The position numbers and the translations under genes are program-made. From NCBI GenBank assembly GCA_017452305.1, contig JAFTMQ010000201.1, positions 1 to 13,839 of the forward strand: 13,839 nt of DNA. Reading direction: 5' to 3'. Below are positions 13,057-13,839 of the stretch, in pieces. Under the pieces are notes generated by a model that ran no database searches, had not been told where the DNA came from, and was given only the letters and a program-made list of their open reading frames with translations. Source of the stretch: Clostridia bacterium (GTDB lineage: Bacteria; Bacillota; Clostridia; Christensenellales; Borkfalkiaceae). Each line of letters opens with the position of its first letter. Within the stretch, counting starts at the first letter, position 1.

Positions 13057-13803
13057 TTATTTATCGAAGTTTACGATAGCCGCAAAGTCAGGCGCTTTCA
13101 AGGAAGCGCCGCCGATCAAGCCGCCGTCGATTTCTTCCATAGCCATAAGCTCTTTGCAGTTGCCTGCGTTCATGCTGCCGCCGTATTGAATGCGAAGCTG
13201 AGCCGCGCATTTAGGACAGAACATTTCGCCAACCGTTGTACGGATGAAAGCGATGGTTTCGTTTGCTTGCTCTGCGGTAGCCGTTTTGCCCGTACCGATA
13301 GCCCAAACGGGTTCGTAAGCGATGACGATTTTGGTGATGTCTTCAATGCCCTTCAAGCCTTCGTGGATTTGCGTAGCAAGCACGTCTTCCGTCTTGCCCG
13401 TTTCTCTTTCTTCCAAGGATTCACCGATACAACCGATGGGGGTGATACCGTTTGCAAGCGCGGTAAGCGTTCTCTTGTTTACCGTTTCGTCCGTTTCACC
13501 GAAGTATTGACGGCGTTCGCTGTGGCCGATGATAACGTATTCTACACCATATTCCAAAAGCATAGCCGCGGAAATTTCGCCCGTGTAAGCGCCTTTTTCT
13601 GCGAAGTGTACGTTTTCAGCGCCGAGTTTGATGTTCGTGCCTTTGATTGCCTCGCTGATAGCGGGGATGTTGATTGCGGGAACGCATACGACGACGTCGC
13701 AATTTGCGTCCGTAACGAGGGGAGCAATCGCATTGACGAGTGCTACGCCTTGCGATGCGGTGTTGTTCATTTTCCAGTTGCCTGCGATGATTGCTTTACG
13801 CAT
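13057..13803 (-). CDS. tpiA: triosephosphate isomerase
   Basis: Interconverts dihydroxyacetone phosphate and glyceraldehyde 3-phosphate. The 248-aa length is standard for this TIM-barrel enzyme. Catalytic residues are all visible: Lys11 in GNWKMN (8-13), His94 in IIGHSERR (91-98) and Glu164 in AYEPVWAIGTG (162-172, the flexible loop). Phosphate-binding IQYGGS (205-210) and GLIGGASL (228-235) are intact. One oddity is CPKC at 196-199, just before the RIQYGGS strand, where most family members have a charged helix end. The ATG at 13803 has AAAGGAG about 9 nt upstream. The gene upstream, outside the window, would in most Bacillota be pgk. Confidence 0.97.
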   Translation of the reverse strand: MRKAIIAGNWKMNNTASQGVALVNAIAPLVTDANCDVVVCVPAINIPAISEAIKGTNIKLGAENVHFAEKGAYTGEISAAMLLEYGVEYVIIGHSERRQYFGETDETVNKRTLTALANGITPIGCIGESLEERETGKTEDVLATQIHEGLKGIEDITKIVIAYEPVWAIGTGKTATAEQANETIAFIRTTVGEMFCPKCAAQLRIQYGGSMNAGNCKELMAMEEIDGGLIGGASLKAPDFAAIVNFDK

Positions 13804-13839
13804 AATTTTATTTCTCCTTTTGTTTTAGAAATACGTATA

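Overview
The window reads as chromosomal core sequence of a Gram-positive bacterium of the Bacillota, most likely a Clostridia-type and probably uncultured lineage. The signs are the gene neighbourhoods (comEC-holA; tpiA-gpmI-secG-rnr-smpB), strong AGGAGG-type ribosome binding sites, textbook sigma-A promoters with 17-nt spacers, and hairpin-plus-T-run terminators. There is no rRNA, tRNA, tmRNA, CRISPR array, phage or IS element. The organism call is inference from gene content.

Left part, plus strand (1-5008): the 3' end of comEC, then holA with its own promoter, then a run of cdaA (membrane diadenylate cyclase), a 35-codon membrane micro-ORF, an aspartate kinase and an alpha/beta-hydrolase esterase, closed by a terminator at 4974-5008. 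The usual cdaA partner, cdaR, is missing as a full-length gene. The micro-ORF, which overlaps the cdaA stop, looks like the N-terminal membrane anchor of CdaR alone.

Middle part (5009-8246): a minus-strand polysaccharide deacetylase lipoprotein broken by a one-base frameshift; a divergent, single-gene nahK-type N-acetylhexosamine 1-kinase behind a perfect TTGACA-17-TATAAT promoter; a bidirectional terminator; a minus-strand 29-aa membrane micro-protein; and a plus-strand nitrilase-fold protein in which all three catalytic residues appear to be replaced.

Right part, minus strand (8247-13839): tpiA, gpmI, secG, rnr, smpB in transcription order. This is lower glycolysis joined to the SecG translocon subunit and the RNase R / SmpB RNA-quality-control pair, a well-known Bacillota arrangement. 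secG has its own promoter and is followed by an intrinsic terminator lying just before rnr, so rnr-smpB expression probably depends on read-through.

The points most worth following are the truncated CdaR-like micro-protein in the c-di-AMP operon, the catalytically dead nitrilase-fold protein, the duplicated C-terminal segment in CdaA, and a ComEC that seems to stop before its usual C-terminal metallo-beta-lactamase domain.
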